Assembly: GCF_026626665.1 (NCBI RefSeq)
Contig: NZ_JAPNKE010000002.1
Coordinates: 1,077,001 to 1,141,000, forward strand
Reading direction: 5' to 3'
Source of the DNA: Nannocystis pusilla
GTDB taxonomy: Bacteria; Myxococcota_A; Polyangia; Nannocystales; Nannocystaceae
Length of the DNA: 64,000 bases
Part shown: positions 49,587-60,689 of the stretch, in pieces
How the letters are laid out: every line of letters begins with the position of its first letter
Position numbering within the stretch: the first letter of the stretch is position 1
Position numbers and translations under genes: made by a program
Notes under the pieces: model-generated
Databases searched by the model: none
What the model saw: only the letters and a program-made list of their open reading frames with translations
Told to the model about the DNA's origin: nothing

Positions 49587-49708
49587 GGCACTGACTTGCC
49601 CTCGCGCGAGGGGCTCGCGCGAGGGCAGTCATCATTGCGGACGATCAGGCGCGGCGGCGGCGGGCCAGGGCGCCGAGGACCAGCAGGTCGAACGCCCACG
49701 GCTGCGGG
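49587..49708. repeat. Copy 1 of a duplicated gene tail plus terminator
   Basis: This 122-bp stretch matches 49723-49847 nearly base for base, offset 136 bp, with a few substitutions and one CGG less. On the minus strand it encodes an orphan PQPWAFDLLVLGALARRRRA and stop, the MYXO-CTERM tail of the adjacent gene, and includes the terminator hairpin at 49598-49626. Confidence 0.9.
49598..49626 (-). terminator. Duplicated terminator hairpin, outer copy
   Basis: GCCCTCGCGCGAG-GGG-CTCGCGCGAGGGC, a perfect 13-bp stem. Identical to the copy at 49734-49762. Confidence 0.75.
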
Positions 49709-49722
49709 GCGCATGACGACCT

Positions 49723-49847
49723 GGCACTGATTTGCCCTCGCGCGAGGGGCTCGCGCGAGGGCAGTCATCATTGCGGACGATCAGGCGCGGCGGCGGCGGC
49801 GGGCCAGGGCGCCGAGGACCAGCAGGCCGAACGCCCATGGCTGCGGG
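49723..49847. repeat. Copy 2 of the duplication, in the peptidase gene 3' end
   Basis: This copy contains the real last codons of the VanY-like gene (stop at 49781) and its terminator. See 49587-49708. Confidence 0.9.
49734..49762 (-). terminator. Terminator of the VanY-like gene
   Basis: A perfect 13-bp stem with GGG loop, 18 nt beyond the stop codon on the minus strand. Confidence 0.8.
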
Positions 49848-51376
49848 CTGCCGGAGTCCGAGCGGCAGGCGCATCCGCCCGCGTCGTCGGCGTCATTGCC
49901 GGCGGTGCCGGTGGCGCTGCCGGCCGAGCCGCCGCTGCTGCTGCCGTCGGACGAGCCGCCGCTGCTGGGATCGGACTCGGCGCCGTCCGTCGAATCACCG
50001 GAGGGGCCGCCGGTGGTCGGGGCCTCGCCGGTCGGGTCGTCGCCGGTGGTGGCGTCGACCTGACACGCGGGCGCGAGGCTGTCGGGCGGGCACTGCAGGT
50101 CGTCGAGCTGATAGACCTCGGGGCCGGGGCCCTGGACCAGCACCGGCTTGTCGCGCACCGGCGTGCCGAGCGGGATTGCATAGACCTCGGCGGCCGGGAC
50201 GGTGACGACCGCGCCGAGGTCGAAGTCCCAATTGTCGGCGACCTCGGGGCTCGGGACGTGGCGCCGGACGCCGCCGTCCTTGAGATAAACCTCGGGCGTG
50301 CCGTCATCGGCGCGGATCAGCTGCGGCACGGGCTCGATGTCGATCCATTCGGGCAGCGCCAGCAGGGTCGGCTCGTCGACGGTGACGAGGTCCCAGAACA
50401 CGTCGAACTTCCACGTGGCGAGGACGTCGGGGTGGGGGATGTGGCGGCGGTACCCGGTCAGGGCCGGCGGGGCGCAGGTGAACGACAGCGGGCTCTGGCT
50501 CAGCTGCGGGTTCTTCTGGCCCTCGATGTCGATGCCGTAGACGTGGACGGGGCGGGTGGTGTTGTCGCGCAGGCTGAGCGGTACGCCGAGCTTGTAGCCG
50601 TGGGCGCACGAGCCGAGGGCCATGCACAGGTCTTCGCGGTGCAGGTCGGCCTTGGTCGGCACGCCGATGCCGTTGGGATCGCCGGCCGGACCGTTGAAGT
50701 AGACGTGGACGTCGATCGAGGCGTCGGGCGCGTCGGGGTCCTGGGCCCAGCCGTAGACGTTGTCGCAATCGACGGTGTCGAGGTAGCCCGTGGGCGGCAG
50801 GCTGATGTCACAGGCGCCGCCGCCGGGTCCGCCGCCCCACCACTCCCAGTGCCACGGCTCGCCCGGGACGGTCTCGGTGAACCCGTAGGCGCCGCCGTTG
50901 GCGGCGAGCCAGTTGTAGACGCCGGGGGTGGCGGTGTTGATGTCGAGCGCGTGGCCGCTCTGGTGATTGGAGTAGCCGGGCTTGGCCGCCAGGTTGCAGC
51001 TGTTGCAGTTGCAATTGATGTAGCAGCCGTAGAGGTACTCCTGCTCTTCCATGGTGCGGAAGCCGCTGTTGATGTGCATGTCGACGCCGGCCGCGGCCGC
51101 AGCCTCGCGCATGACCCAGTAGGCGTTGGCGGTGCTCTTCTCGACCGGGCGCCCGTCGATGTGGACGACGGTGATCTCGAACGGGTTGCCGCTGGTGTAG
51201 CCGGTGTCCGTGCTCTCGGCGCAGTCGATCGGGGCAGGGTGCTCGCCGATGTCGGGCGGGGCGGTCAATTCACAGACGTCCTGGTATTCGTGCGGCCCGT
51301 CAGCCCAGGCGGCAGAATACGGCGCCATCCAAAGCGCGGCGAGAACAGCATGTCGGAGCGAGATCGCGGTGGGCAT
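49781..51376 (-). CDS. Exported VanY/M15-like D,D-peptidase with MYXO-CTERM tail
   Basis: 531 residues. Signal MPTAISLRHAVLAALWMAPYSAAWA. The peptidase domain shows SGFRTMEEQEYLY, SNHQSGHALDI (the HxxxxxxD zinc site) and EPWHWEWWG (third ligand His), as in M15B D-alanyl-D-alanine carboxypeptidases. A second region repeats the unit shared with the 32.3-kb protein (GWAQDPDAPDASIDVHVYF; RRHIPHPDVLATWKF; RRHVPSPEVADNWDF). An Asp/Ser/Gly/Thr linker leads to GGCACRSDSGSPQPWAFGLL and RRRRR, a MYXO-CTERM tail. It is likely a surface-anchored peptidoglycan hydrolase, perhaps acting on prey walls (inference). Confidence 0.85.
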   Translation of the reverse strand: MPTAISLRHAVLAALWMAPYSAAWADGPHEYQDVCELTAPPDIGEHPAPIDCAESTDTGYTSGNPFEITVVHIDGRPVEKSTANAYWVMREAAAAAGVDMHINSGFRTMEEQEYLYGCYINCNCNSCNLAAKPGYSNHQSGHALDINTATPGVYNWLAANGGAYGFTETVPGEPWHWEWWGGGPGGGACDISLPPTGYLDTVDCDNVYGWAQDPDAPDASIDVHVYFNGPAGDPNGIGVPTKADLHREDLCMALGSCAHGYKLGVPLSLRDNTTRPVHVYGIDIEGQKNPQLSQSPLSFTCAPPALTGYRRHIPHPDVLATWKFDVFWDLVTVDEPTLLALPEWIDIEPVPQLIRADDGTPEVYLKDGGVRRHVPSPEVADNWDFDLGAVVTVPAAEVYAIPLGTPVRDKPVLVQGPGPEVYQLDDLQCPPDSLAPACQVDATTGDDPTGEAPTTGGPSGDSTDGAESDPSSGGSSDGSSSGGSAGSATGTAGNDADDAGGCACRSDSGSPQPWAFGLLVLGALARRRRRA

Positions 51377-51384
51377 GGACACCC

Positions 51385-51390
51385 ACGCTA
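51385..51390 (-). promoter_or_regulatory. -10 box TAGCGT before VanY-like gene
   Basis: On the minus strand TAGCGT (gtgaTAGCGT) ends 8 nt before the ATG at 51376. Confidence 0.4.
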
Positions 51391-51886
51391 TCACGAGCCC
51401 GCGAGGACGGGCAGGGAGCGGGAGGGCCTCGCAGCTCTTGCGCCTGGCGCGGGAGCGAAGCTCCGGCGGTTGGGGGCCGCCGGCCGCCGACGGGGGACAG
51501 CGCTGCAATCGCGCGAACGGGAGTTCATCGATGGCCGCGCGTATCGGGATCGGGCGCGAGACCGTGCGGAGGCCGTCGGCGCTCGCAGAGGCCGCGAGGC
51601 GCGCGGTGGGGCGCGCCCGGCCTGTCTCTTCGAGCATGTCGGCGCAAAACGGGTCGGGGGAGCGAACGTCGACGCGCAGGCGCCACTTCAATCGCAGCGC
51701 ACGCCCGCGCAGGTCCGCGTGCAGGCTCGATGCGATCGGCAGCCAGGCCAGACCGCATCACGGATGGACTCGAGGCGCGATTCGGCTGCACCGACTCGGA
51801 CTCGGGGGGCCGGTAGCGATAGCAGCCGCCTCCTCGCTCCGCGACTTGCGCCGCGTCCATGAGTGAAGCGCGCGTGAGGGCTGTCG
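51391..51886. other. Intergenic region, no gene seen
   Basis: About 500 bp between the VanY-like gene start and the HD gene stop. One degenerate hairpin unit (CCTG..CATG, 51621-51638) was noted. Nothing else was recognised. Confidence 0.5.
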
Positions 51887-52426
51887 TCAGGGCTGGGCCA
51901 GGAGCTGCTCGAGGGCGTCCCACATGGTGACGAAGCGGTCGCTGTAGAGCGCGGCGCGGAAGTCGGGCTGCTCCTGGCGATAGACCGCGAGCATCCTCGA
52001 CCTGGTGGCGGCGGAGTGGCCGGCGTTGGCGAGGCGGTCGCAGATCTTCACGAAGGTGGCGACGTCGCTGGCGCGGATGCCCTCGTAGTAGCGCGCGTTG
52101 GCTCGCTCCTTGCGGGTGCGGCCCTTCTCATTGGTCAGGGCGAAGGCGACCTCGGCCACGGCCTCGTTCGTGGCCCGCTTGACGTCGTTGTAGGTCTGCC
52201 GGGCGTCCTCGATGGCGTCGTGAACCCAGGCGCCGGCGAGGGCGATCGGTCGCTCGTCGTCGTCGAGCAAGTGGAGGAACTCGACCGCGCGCTCGACGAC
52301 CATGCTCAGGTGGCTGGCGTACGGCCGGCCGTCGTACAGGTGATTGGTGTCCGCGTGGGCGCGAGTGGCGTAGCTCTGGGCCGCCTGTACCAGGGGGTGG
52401 ACGAGGAGCTGGGTCATGCTCTCCAT
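51887..52426 (-). CDS. Small HD-domain protein, probable small alarmone hydrolase
   Basis: 179 residues, a single HD domain with the RSH hydrolase signatures: HLSMVVERAVEF (His39), AGAWVHDAIEDARQTY (His69-Asp70, Glu73-Asp74) and FVKICDRLANAG (Asp130, matching KLADRLHN). LTNEKGRTRKERAN matches the VTxxKGxxRxxR stretch between them. The size and motifs fit the MESH1/SAH group that hydrolyses (p)ppGpp, or NADPH in the human enzyme. It could supply the hydrolysis that the RelA at 27.9 kb has lost. Start ATG 52426; ATG 52417 is an alternative. Confidence 0.8.
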   Translation of the reverse strand: MESMTQLLVHPLVQAAQSYATRAHADTNHLYDGRPYASHLSMVVERAVEFLHLLDDDERPIALAGAWVHDAIEDARQTYNDVKRATNEAVAEVAFALTNEKGRTRKERANARYYEGIRASDVATFVKICDRLANAGHSAATRSRMLAVYRQEQPDFRAALYSDRFVTMWDALEQLLAQP

Positions 52427-52970
52427 ACGCCCCGACGGTCCTCCGATTCAAAGTTCAGTGGACGGCCGCGCGAGCGCGAAGAGCCGTGAGGGACCCCTCG
52501 CGCTGCTCGTCCGATACGCGGAGTCCGGCGGTTGCTTTCGCCGCGAAACTGCGGCTCGCGGCGCGAGGTCGCTGAGGTCGACGAGCGCGGCGCTGGACGA
52601 CTCGAGCGGGCGCCGGAATGCCGGATGGCTTTTGAGACATGTTGGAAGGCGAAGCTCGCGTCGAGCCGGATGAAAGATGTCTCTTGAGGCAGGCTGCGAG
52701 GCAGCGCTCCGATCGCGGGGCATCGGGATAAAAAATGTCTTTTGAGACAGGTTGCGCCGCGATCCTCGAGTCGCGTGGCGGCTCGCTGCCGGGCCGCGAA
52801 CAAGGCTGTCTTTCGAGACAGGCGGCGACGCGGCGCGCCTGCGGACGCGCAGCGGGTGGAGCGCACCGACGCGCGGTCGCTCGACCGGCGGCGGAGAGGC
52901 CGGCCGGTGAGGGCCGGGCCGCTCCCTGGCGCGCGCCACCGAGCGGGCGCTCCGTGTCATACTGCCGGCC
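52427..52970. repeat. Divergent intergenic region with four TGTCT-TTTG-AGACA units
   Basis: Units at 52624-52641, 52676-52693, 52734-52751 and 52805-52822 keep the 14-bp anchor but use TCT/AGA stems, against the usual TCC/GGA. The first three are preceded by A-rich DNA (ggataaaaaatgtc), so on the minus strand a hairpin followed by TTTTTTAT appears at 52734-52751. Spacing is 52, 58 and 71 bp. No gene recognised. Confidence 0.65.
52958..52963 (+). promoter_or_regulatory. -10-like box CATACT close to ATG
   Basis: CATACT ends 7 nt before the ATG at 52971. It departs from TANNNT at the first base. No -35 box seen. Confidence 0.3.
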
Positions 52971-54878
52971 ATGATGCGCGGGATCGGCACGCTCTCTCTC
53001 GTCACTCTCGTCGCCTGTGCCGGCGGAGAGGGCTCCGAAAGCCGCGGGGGCAGTGCCACCGAGTCGACGGTCGGGGCGGTGACGGCCACCGACGTCACCG
53101 GGACGGCCACGGACGCGCCGACCGGCACCGAGTCGGTCGGCGGCACGACGACGACCGAGGGGGGCGGGACCGACTCGGCGACGATGGGGACGACGGCGGT
53201 GGTGCCGACGACGACCGAGGCGATCACCACCGAGGCGCCGACCGGGACCGCGAGCTCGACGACGGGCGAGCCTTGTGAGCCGGTGCAGTGCTCGGCCGAC
53301 CTGAAGGGGCTCGAGTGCGAGGGGCAGCTGGTGTCGCTGTGCGAGGAGGACTCGTACTGCATCGAGGGCGCGTGCACGCCGCTGGAGCCGTGCGAGGCCG
53401 CGGCGCTGCTGCAGGGCAGCGAGGGCTGCGAGTTCTGGGCGGTGAAGACCCAGACGACCAAGACCGGCGGCTGCTTCGCGGCGTTCGTGGCCAACACCTG
53501 GGACGAGCCGGTCCACATCGAGGTCGAGTACGACGGGCAGAGCCTCGACGTCGCCGGCTTCACGCGGATCCCCGAGGGCCAGGGCGAGAACATCGACTAC
53601 GCGCCGTACGACCCGGTGGCCGGGCTGCCGGTCGGGCAGGTGGCGCTGGTGTTCCTGTCCCGAGGGCCAGGTGACAACCCGGCCTGCCCGGCGCCCGCCG
53701 GCGTGGCGATGGAGACCGAGGTCGCGGGGACGGGGCGCGGCAAGGGGTTCCGGATCTCGACCGATCGGCCGGTCGCTGCCTATCAGATGCTGCCGTACGG
53801 CGGCGGCTCGGTGGCGATCACGTCGGCGACGCTGATGCTGCCGACGAGCGTGTGGGACACCAATTACGTGGTCGTCAACGCCTACGCGCAGAGCGTCGCG
53901 GTGCCGGCGGCGCGGCCCTGTGGGCCGTCGTCGCCGGTGAAGACGGCACCGAGGTGACGATCGATCCGAAGGTCGCGATCGTCGGCGGTCCGGGCGTCAC
54001 CGCTGGCGCGGCCGGGGTCCCGATCCAGTACAACCTCGCGCGCGGCGAGACGATCCAGTTCGCGCAGTCGGCCGAGCTGACGGGCTCGCCGCTGGTCGCC
54101 AACAAGCCGGTCGGGGTGTTCGGCGGGGCCAGCTGCTTCAACGTGCCGGTGGACGCCTCGTACTGCGACGGGGCGCACCAGCAGATCCCGCCGATCAAGG
54201 CGCTGGGCAGCGCGTACGTGGCGGTCCGCTACAAGAACCGGCTGGCGATGGGGCAGGAGGAGACGCCGCCGTGGCGCCTGGTCGGCACGGTCGACGGGAC
54301 CACGCTGTCGTGGCAGCCGGCCAAGCCGGCGGGCGCGCCCGACACCTTGTCTTTCGGACAGGTCGCCGAATTCACGGCGGCCGGGCCGTTCACGGTGCGC
54401 AGCCAGGACAGCGAGCACCCGTTCTACCTGGCGGGCTACATGACGGGCGGGCAGCTGCACGACAACCGCGGCGACCCCGAGTGGGTCAACGTGATCCCCT
54501 CCGAGCAGTACCTCGACCGCTACGTGTTCTTCACCGACCCGACGTACTCGGAGACCAGCCTGGTGGTGGTGCGACGCAAGCAGGACGGCGCCTACGCCGA
54601 CGTGACCCTCGGCTGCGCCGGCGTGCTCGACGGCTGGGCGGCGGTCGACGACGAGCACGAGTACACCCGCGTCGACCTCGTGACCGGCAACTTCGAGGAC
54701 GTCGGCCAGTGCTCGAACGGCCGCCACGAGATCAAGAGCTCGGGCCCGATCGGCGTGACGGTGTGGGGCTGGGGCTCGCCGGAGTCGGTCGACTTCTACA
54801 CGCTGAACGTGTCGTACGCGTACCCGGCGGGGGGCGGCGATCCGGCCGATCAACGACGTGATGATCATGCCGCAGTGA
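52971..54878 (+). CDS. IgGFc-binding-domain lipoprotein (two frameshifts)
   Basis: About 635 residues. MMRGIGTLSLVTLVACAGG gives lipobox LVAC, then a Thr/Gly/Glu/Ala linker. A short Cys-rich stretch (CSADLKGLECEGQLVSLCEE) precedes a large IgGFc-binding-type region: TKTGGCFAAFVANTWDEPV, FRISTDRPVAAYQMLPYGG, MLPTSVWDTNYVVVNAY, then EDGTEVTIDPKVAIVGGPGV and FYLAGYMTGGQLHDNRGDPE. Frameshifts lie near 53903 and 54835. The second restores a natural end, RPINDVMIMPQ and stop at 54876-54878. The domain is mucin/FCGBP-like and probably adhesive. Confidence 0.8.
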
Positions 54879-54887
54879 CCGCGCGGC

Positions 54888-55265
54888 TCAGTTGAGCAGG
54901 CGACCCGGCGGCGGCGGGCCGGGCTCGCCGCGCTTGCGGGCGAACAGGCCGCGGTTGTACAGGGCCAGGCGGTAGAGGTGGCCGCGCTCGCAGTAGAAGG
55001 TGATCGTGCAATAGCCGTCGCCGTGGAGCGAGGCCGGCAGATCGATCCACGACACGTGGATCGGCAGGGCGTCGAGCTCGTCGAGGCGCTCGCGCACGAG
55101 CGGGAGGTCCTCGGCCAGCGCGTCGAGGTCGTGCCACACGCCGGCCTCGGCGGCGAACAGGCGGGCCAGCAGCGGCTCGTGGCAGCGTTCGCTGACCAGG
55201 TCGGCGGCGAGGTCCTCGAACAGCAGCTCGGCGTCGGTGGGTTCGTCGGGGTCGTGGTCCGTCAA
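54888..55265 (-). CDS. Small protein of unknown function
   Basis: 125 residues from a TTG at 55265 (LTDHDPDEPTDAELLFEDLA). Acidic N-terminal helix, then PIHVSWIDLPASLHGDGYCT and ITFYCERGHLYRLALYNRGL, beta-like. No family recognised. The TTG overlaps the TGA of the upstream open frame (cattgacgg), which suggests coupling. It ends 9 nt from the convergent IgGFc-binding gene. Confidence 0.5.
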   Translation of the reverse strand: MTDHDPDEPTDAELLFEDLAADLVSERCHEPLLARLFAAEAGVWHDLDALAEDLPLVRERLDELDALPIHVSWIDLPASLHGDGYCTITFYCERGHLYRLALYNRGLFARKRGEPGPPPPGRLLN

Positions 55266-56263
55266 TGGATGTGCAGGTTGGCCCCCGCGAGGCCGGTCGC
55301 GCCTTCGGGAGCCGGGTGGGTGTCCGGATGGGTGCCGGCCGCTCCGCCGGGGCCGGTGGTGCAGCGGTCGGTGGTATGGACGAACACGACGCGAGCGGGG
55401 CGCCCGAGGCGGGCCGACGGCTCGCGGGTGCCATCATTCTCGCCGGCGCTCGAATCGTCGTTGTCCGGGCCGCGGTCGCCGCCGTTGCCACCATTGCCGC
55501 GCTCGTCGGTGATCCTCTCGTGGCCCGTGAGGTGGAGGATGCCATCGACGCCCGACACCGCGGAGCTGCCGCCGCCGCCGGTGTCGTGATTGCACGAGCG
55601 CACGCCCGGGAGGGTACACGAGCCGCCCTCGCCGGGCCCGTTCGTCGTACCGGCGCTCGCGCGGACGCAAAGGCCGCTCGCGCCGCCGTCGTCGCGCTCA
55701 TCGATTCTTCGTAGCGCCCGCCGGGGACGCGCAGCGGCGAAGATCCGCCGTGGGCCGTTCGGGCGCTCACGCGGCCGCTCGTCTTCACCGTGGGCTTGGC
55801 GCGGTGCGGGCTGGATGTCTTCATTGTCGCCTGTCGGGCCGTCGCTGCGGTCGTCGAATCGTCCGTCGAGCGGCTCGCCGTCGCCTGTTTTGACACAGGA
55901 GTCGTTGCATCCGCATTCGCCGGTGAGGGGCCGCCATCGCCGTCGAGGCGGCTGTCGGGATCGCCGAGATCGCGCACCCCGGGGCCGGTGGTCAGGCGTC
56001 GGGTGGTCGAGGTCGTCGCGTCGGCGGTGGCGGGGTCCGAGGTTGTCGTGGTCGTCAGTTCGGGACCGGTGGTGGTCGTCGGCTGCGAGGCCGAGACCGC
56101 GATGGCGGTCGGAGCCGTGGGGTGCCGGCATCGATCGACGTCGGGTTCGCCGAAGCCGTGGTTGCGATGGCATCGCCCGTCGTGGTGGTGGTCGCCGCGA
56201 GCCGGCGCCGGGAGGCTGGTTCGGGGCCCACAGGCTGGCGGCAAAACGGCGTGCTCGGAGCAT
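55262..56263 (-). pseudogene. Lipoprotein-like gene broken by several frameshifts
   Basis: Coding character jumps between frames. A possible start MLRARRFAASLWAPNQPP (56263) is followed in other frames by a Thr-rich linker (SASQPTTTTGPELTTTTTSD), GPGVRDLGDPDSRLDGDGG, then PLTGECGCNDSCVKTGDGEP and a final clean stretch GILHLTGHERITDERGNGG to ARVVFVHTTDRCTTGPGGAA and stop. The linker style matches neighbouring lipoproteins. With at least three breaks, it is either a decayed gene or an error-rich patch. The last 110 codons are continuous. Confidence 0.5.
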
Positions 56264-56452
56264 TGCGCCGGGAGTCTTCGGCAGGCGCGGTGCCTGCTTT
56301 GAGGGCACCCGAGCGGCACCTCGACCTGTCACAGGCGTAAGCCGAGATCGGGGGACCTCGGGTGCGCAGCGGTTCGCACACCGCCTGCTGGAAGGCGGCC
56401 TCGCGGGTCCTGTGCCGCAATGGGGGACGTTTTTGTCCGCGGATGTCCCTGG

Positions 56453-56479
56453 TTGACGAGGCGAACTCGAGGGTATGGT
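56453..56479 (+). promoter_or_regulatory. Promoter of leaderless type
   Basis: TTGACG (56453-56458), 15-bp spacer, TATGGT (56474-56479), then 6 nt to the ATG at 56486. Confidence 0.6.
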
Positions 56480-56485
56480 CCGCGC

Positions 56486-58597
<2,112 letters not shown>

Positions 58598-58861
58598 GCC
58601 GCACGCCGAGGGCGGTGACGGCTGACCTCGGCGAAACACGTTCCATGCGATCGGCCGATCGCACGTGAGTGTCGGCCCCACAGGGCGGCGCTCGGGACTC
58701 GGGTCCCGGCGCCGCCCTCTTGTTCGTGCGAGGAGAGGCGTTCCGGCGGCCTCGCCGTCCCGTCGTCGCGGCGACGCCGACGACGGTCCCCGGGCCGGCC
58801 CGCGCCCTCGTCGCCGCTCGCCGACATTCGGCTTCGGCTGTGCGCGCCGCGAGAAAGCGCT

Positions 58862-59428
58862 ATGAATTGTCCCGTGACCCGCGCCCCCGTCGCGAGCCTC
58901 GCCCTCGTCGGTCTGCTGGGACAGACCGGCTGTTGGATGTCGGTGCCGGTGCTGGAGGCCTCGGCCAGCCCGGGCATGATACCCGCCGTGATCGCGCCGG
59001 AGTCCGACGCCGCGGTGGCCGCGGCCGACGTCGACGAGGTGATCGACGATGTCGACGGCGGCGACCCGTCGGCGCTGCCGGAGCCGTCGCGCCAGCTCGA
59101 GGTCGAGGCCGAGCTGGTCGAGGCCCGGAGCGCCGCGCACTGCGGCAAGAACAAGGTCGTGGTGGTGATGCGCTACGCGGTGAAGCGGGTGCTCGCCGGC
59201 AGCTACGACGAGCGCGACCTGTTCGTCGCCCACACGTGCCCGGAGATGGGCCTGCCCGCGTGCCGCGACGGCAAGGGCGCCCGCGTCCGCGCGTTCCGGG
59301 TCGGCGACGTGCACCGGCTGCAGCTGGTCCAGGGGACAGGCGGCGGCACGGTCGTCGACAAGTTCGACGACGGGGCCTTCGGCGAGCTGCCGCGCTACGG
59401 CGCCCGCTGCGGCGCCGCCGGGACCTGA
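58862..59428 (+). CDS. Small lipoprotein of unknown function
   Basis: 188 residues. MNCPVTRAPVASLALVGLLG and lipobox QTGC. Acidic linker (AAADVDEVIDDVDGGD), then a beta-rich domain with four Cys (AAHCGKNKVVVVMRYAVKRV, LFVAHTCPEMGLPACRDGK, VHRLQLVQGTGG). No family recognised. Convergent with the asparaginase-like gene. Confidence 0.6.
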   Translation: MNCPVTRAPVASLALVGLLGQTGCWMSVPVLEASASPGMIPAVIAPESDAAVAAADVDEVIDDVDGGDPSALPEPSRQLEVEAELVEARSAAHCGKNKVVVVMRYAVKRVLAGSYDERDLFVAHTCPEMGLPACRDGKGARVRAFRVGDVHRLQLVQGTGGGTVVDKFDDGAFGELPRYGARCGAAGT

Positions 59429-59487
59429 CGGCGCGGCGCGCCCAGCAGCGGGGGATCAGGCGCGGGGCGCGGCGCGGGCCGAGGGGG

Positions 59488-59587
59488 CATGGCCCATCGA
59501 GCATGCTCCATCGGGCATGCTCCGTGAGACATGCCCCCATGGACATGCGCCGAAGGACAGGCATCAAGGGACATGGCCGTGGGCCAT
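59488..59587. repeat. Tandem CATG-14 array, longest in window (convergent gap)
   Basis: Anchors CATG at 59488, 59502, 59516, 59530 and 59544, CAGG at 59558 and CATG at 59572, all exactly 14 bp apart, followed by CAT at 59585. The array runs into the last codons of the asparaginase-like gene; its C-terminal MAHGHVP and stop (59564) are read from repeat DNA. Confidence 0.9.
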
Positions 59588-60670
59588 CGGCTGGGTGGCG
59601 GCGACGCCCCAGCCGTCGCGGTCGACGGCGATGAGGCCGACGTCCCAGCGCGGGTCGAACGCAGCCGCGGCCTGGGCCACGGCCTCGCGCGCGGGGGTGC
59701 CGGCGGCCAGCGCCTGGTAGACGCTGCGGGCCAGCACCTGGCGGATGATCTCCTCGCCCTGACCGGTGCAGGCGACCGCGCCCGCGGGGCCGGCGAACAG
59801 GCCGGCGCCGTAGATCGGCACGTCGCCGACGCGGCCGTAGAGGGTGACCGAGGTGCCGCCGGTCGAGAGGGTGGCGGCGAAGCGGTGGTCGGCGGTGCGG
59901 GCGACCGCGCCGACGGTGTCGCCGCCGTGACGCCAGGCGACCATGTCGGGCGGCATCTCGCCGGGGTAGTTCCAGTAGATCCGCCAGTCCGGCTCCTGCG
60001 TGCCGGGCGTCTCGATGACCTCGCGCAGGCGCTTCATGCGGGCCGCGTACTTGGCCTCGGCCTGGGGCGAGCGCGGGACCTCGTCGGGCAGGCCGAGCTT
60101 GTGGGCGAAGCGAGTCGCGCCCTCGCCGACCAGCAGCACGTGCGGCGAGTCGAGCACGAGGCGGGCAGCGCGGATCGGGTTGCGGACCCGCTCGATCGCC
60201 GCCACCGCGGCGAAGCGGCCGTCGTCGGTCATGAGCGAGGCGTCGAGCTGGATCGTGCTACCGTCGAGGCGGATGTTGGCGCCGGTGCCGGCGTTGTAGC
60301 GCGGGTCGTCCTCGAGCACGACCGCGGCGGCGATCGCCGCGTCGAGGGCGCTGCCGCCGGACGCCAGGACTTCGGCGCCGGCCGCGGCCGCCCGCTCGGC
60401 CCCGTCGGCGTCGCTCAGCGGCGAGCCGACGCCGGCGTGGGTGACCACGAGCGGGCCGCTCGGGACGTCGGCGCCGGCCCGGAGCGGCAGCTCGCGGACT
60501 GGGCTGTCCTTGGGGACAGGGCTGGTGTCCGGAGGGACATGGGAGGTGTCCTTCGGGGCAGGTGGAACTTGGCTGTCCGCGGGGACAGGCGAGGTGTCCT
60601 TCGGGGCAGGCTGCCGGCCGCAGGCGAGCGCGGCGGCGAGGACGACGAGCGGGCGGAGCTGCACGCGCAC
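59564..60670 (-). CDS. Isoaspartyl peptidase/L-asparaginase-like Ntn-hydrolase lipoprotein
   Basis: 368 residues from a GTG at 60670. MRVQLRPLVVLAAALACGRQ gives lipobox ALAC. A Pro/Asp/Ser/Thr linker (about residues 22-56) is encoded entirely by five hairpin elements. The catalytic domain has the plant-type asparaginase layout: AGAEVLASGGSALDAAIAAA, LEDDPRYNAGTGANIRLDG, LDASLMTDD, then the autoprocessing site WRHGGDTVGAVA, where Thr252 becomes the nucleophile, and TLSTGGTSVTLYGRVGDVP. Expected to cleave itself and hydrolyse isoaspartyl peptides or Asn. Likely on the surface, possibly nutritional. Confidence 0.85.
   Translation of the reverse strand: MRVQLRPLVVLAAALACGRQPAPKDTSPVPADSQVPPAPKDTSHVPPDTSPVPKDSPVRELPLRAGADVPSGPLVVTHAGVGSPLSDADGAERAAAAGAEVLASGGSALDAAIAAAVVLEDDPRYNAGTGANIRLDGSTIQLDASLMTDDGRFAAVAAIERVRNPIRAARLVLDSPHVLLVGEGATRFAHKLGLPDEVPRSPQAEAKYAARMKRLREVIETPGTQEPDWRIYWNYPGEMPPDMVAWRHGGDTVGAVARTADHRFAATLSTGGTSVTLYGRVGDVPIYGAGLFAGPAGAVACTGQGEEIIRQVLARSVYQALAAGTPAREAVAQAAAAFDPRWDVGLIAVDRDGWGVAATQPMAHGHVP
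60503..60609. repeat. Five hairpin elements inside the asparaginase-like gene
   Basis: CTGTCC-TTGG-GGACAG (60504-60519), TGTCC-GGAG-GGACA (60526-60539), TGTCC-TTCG-GGGCA (60547-60560), CTGTCC-GCGG-GGACAG (60573-60588) and TGTCC-TTCG-GGGCA (60595-60608). Each encodes a PxPxDS/T-type peptide on the minus strand. Confidence 0.9.
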
Positions 60671-60689
60671 AGCATGCCGCAGGCGGGCG

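Noticed and set aside
52624..52822. CRISPR-like spaced palindromic repeats
   Set aside because: Repeats are short and degenerate, spacing varies (52, 58, 71 bp), there are only four units, and no cas genes are present. The same core occurs all over the window.
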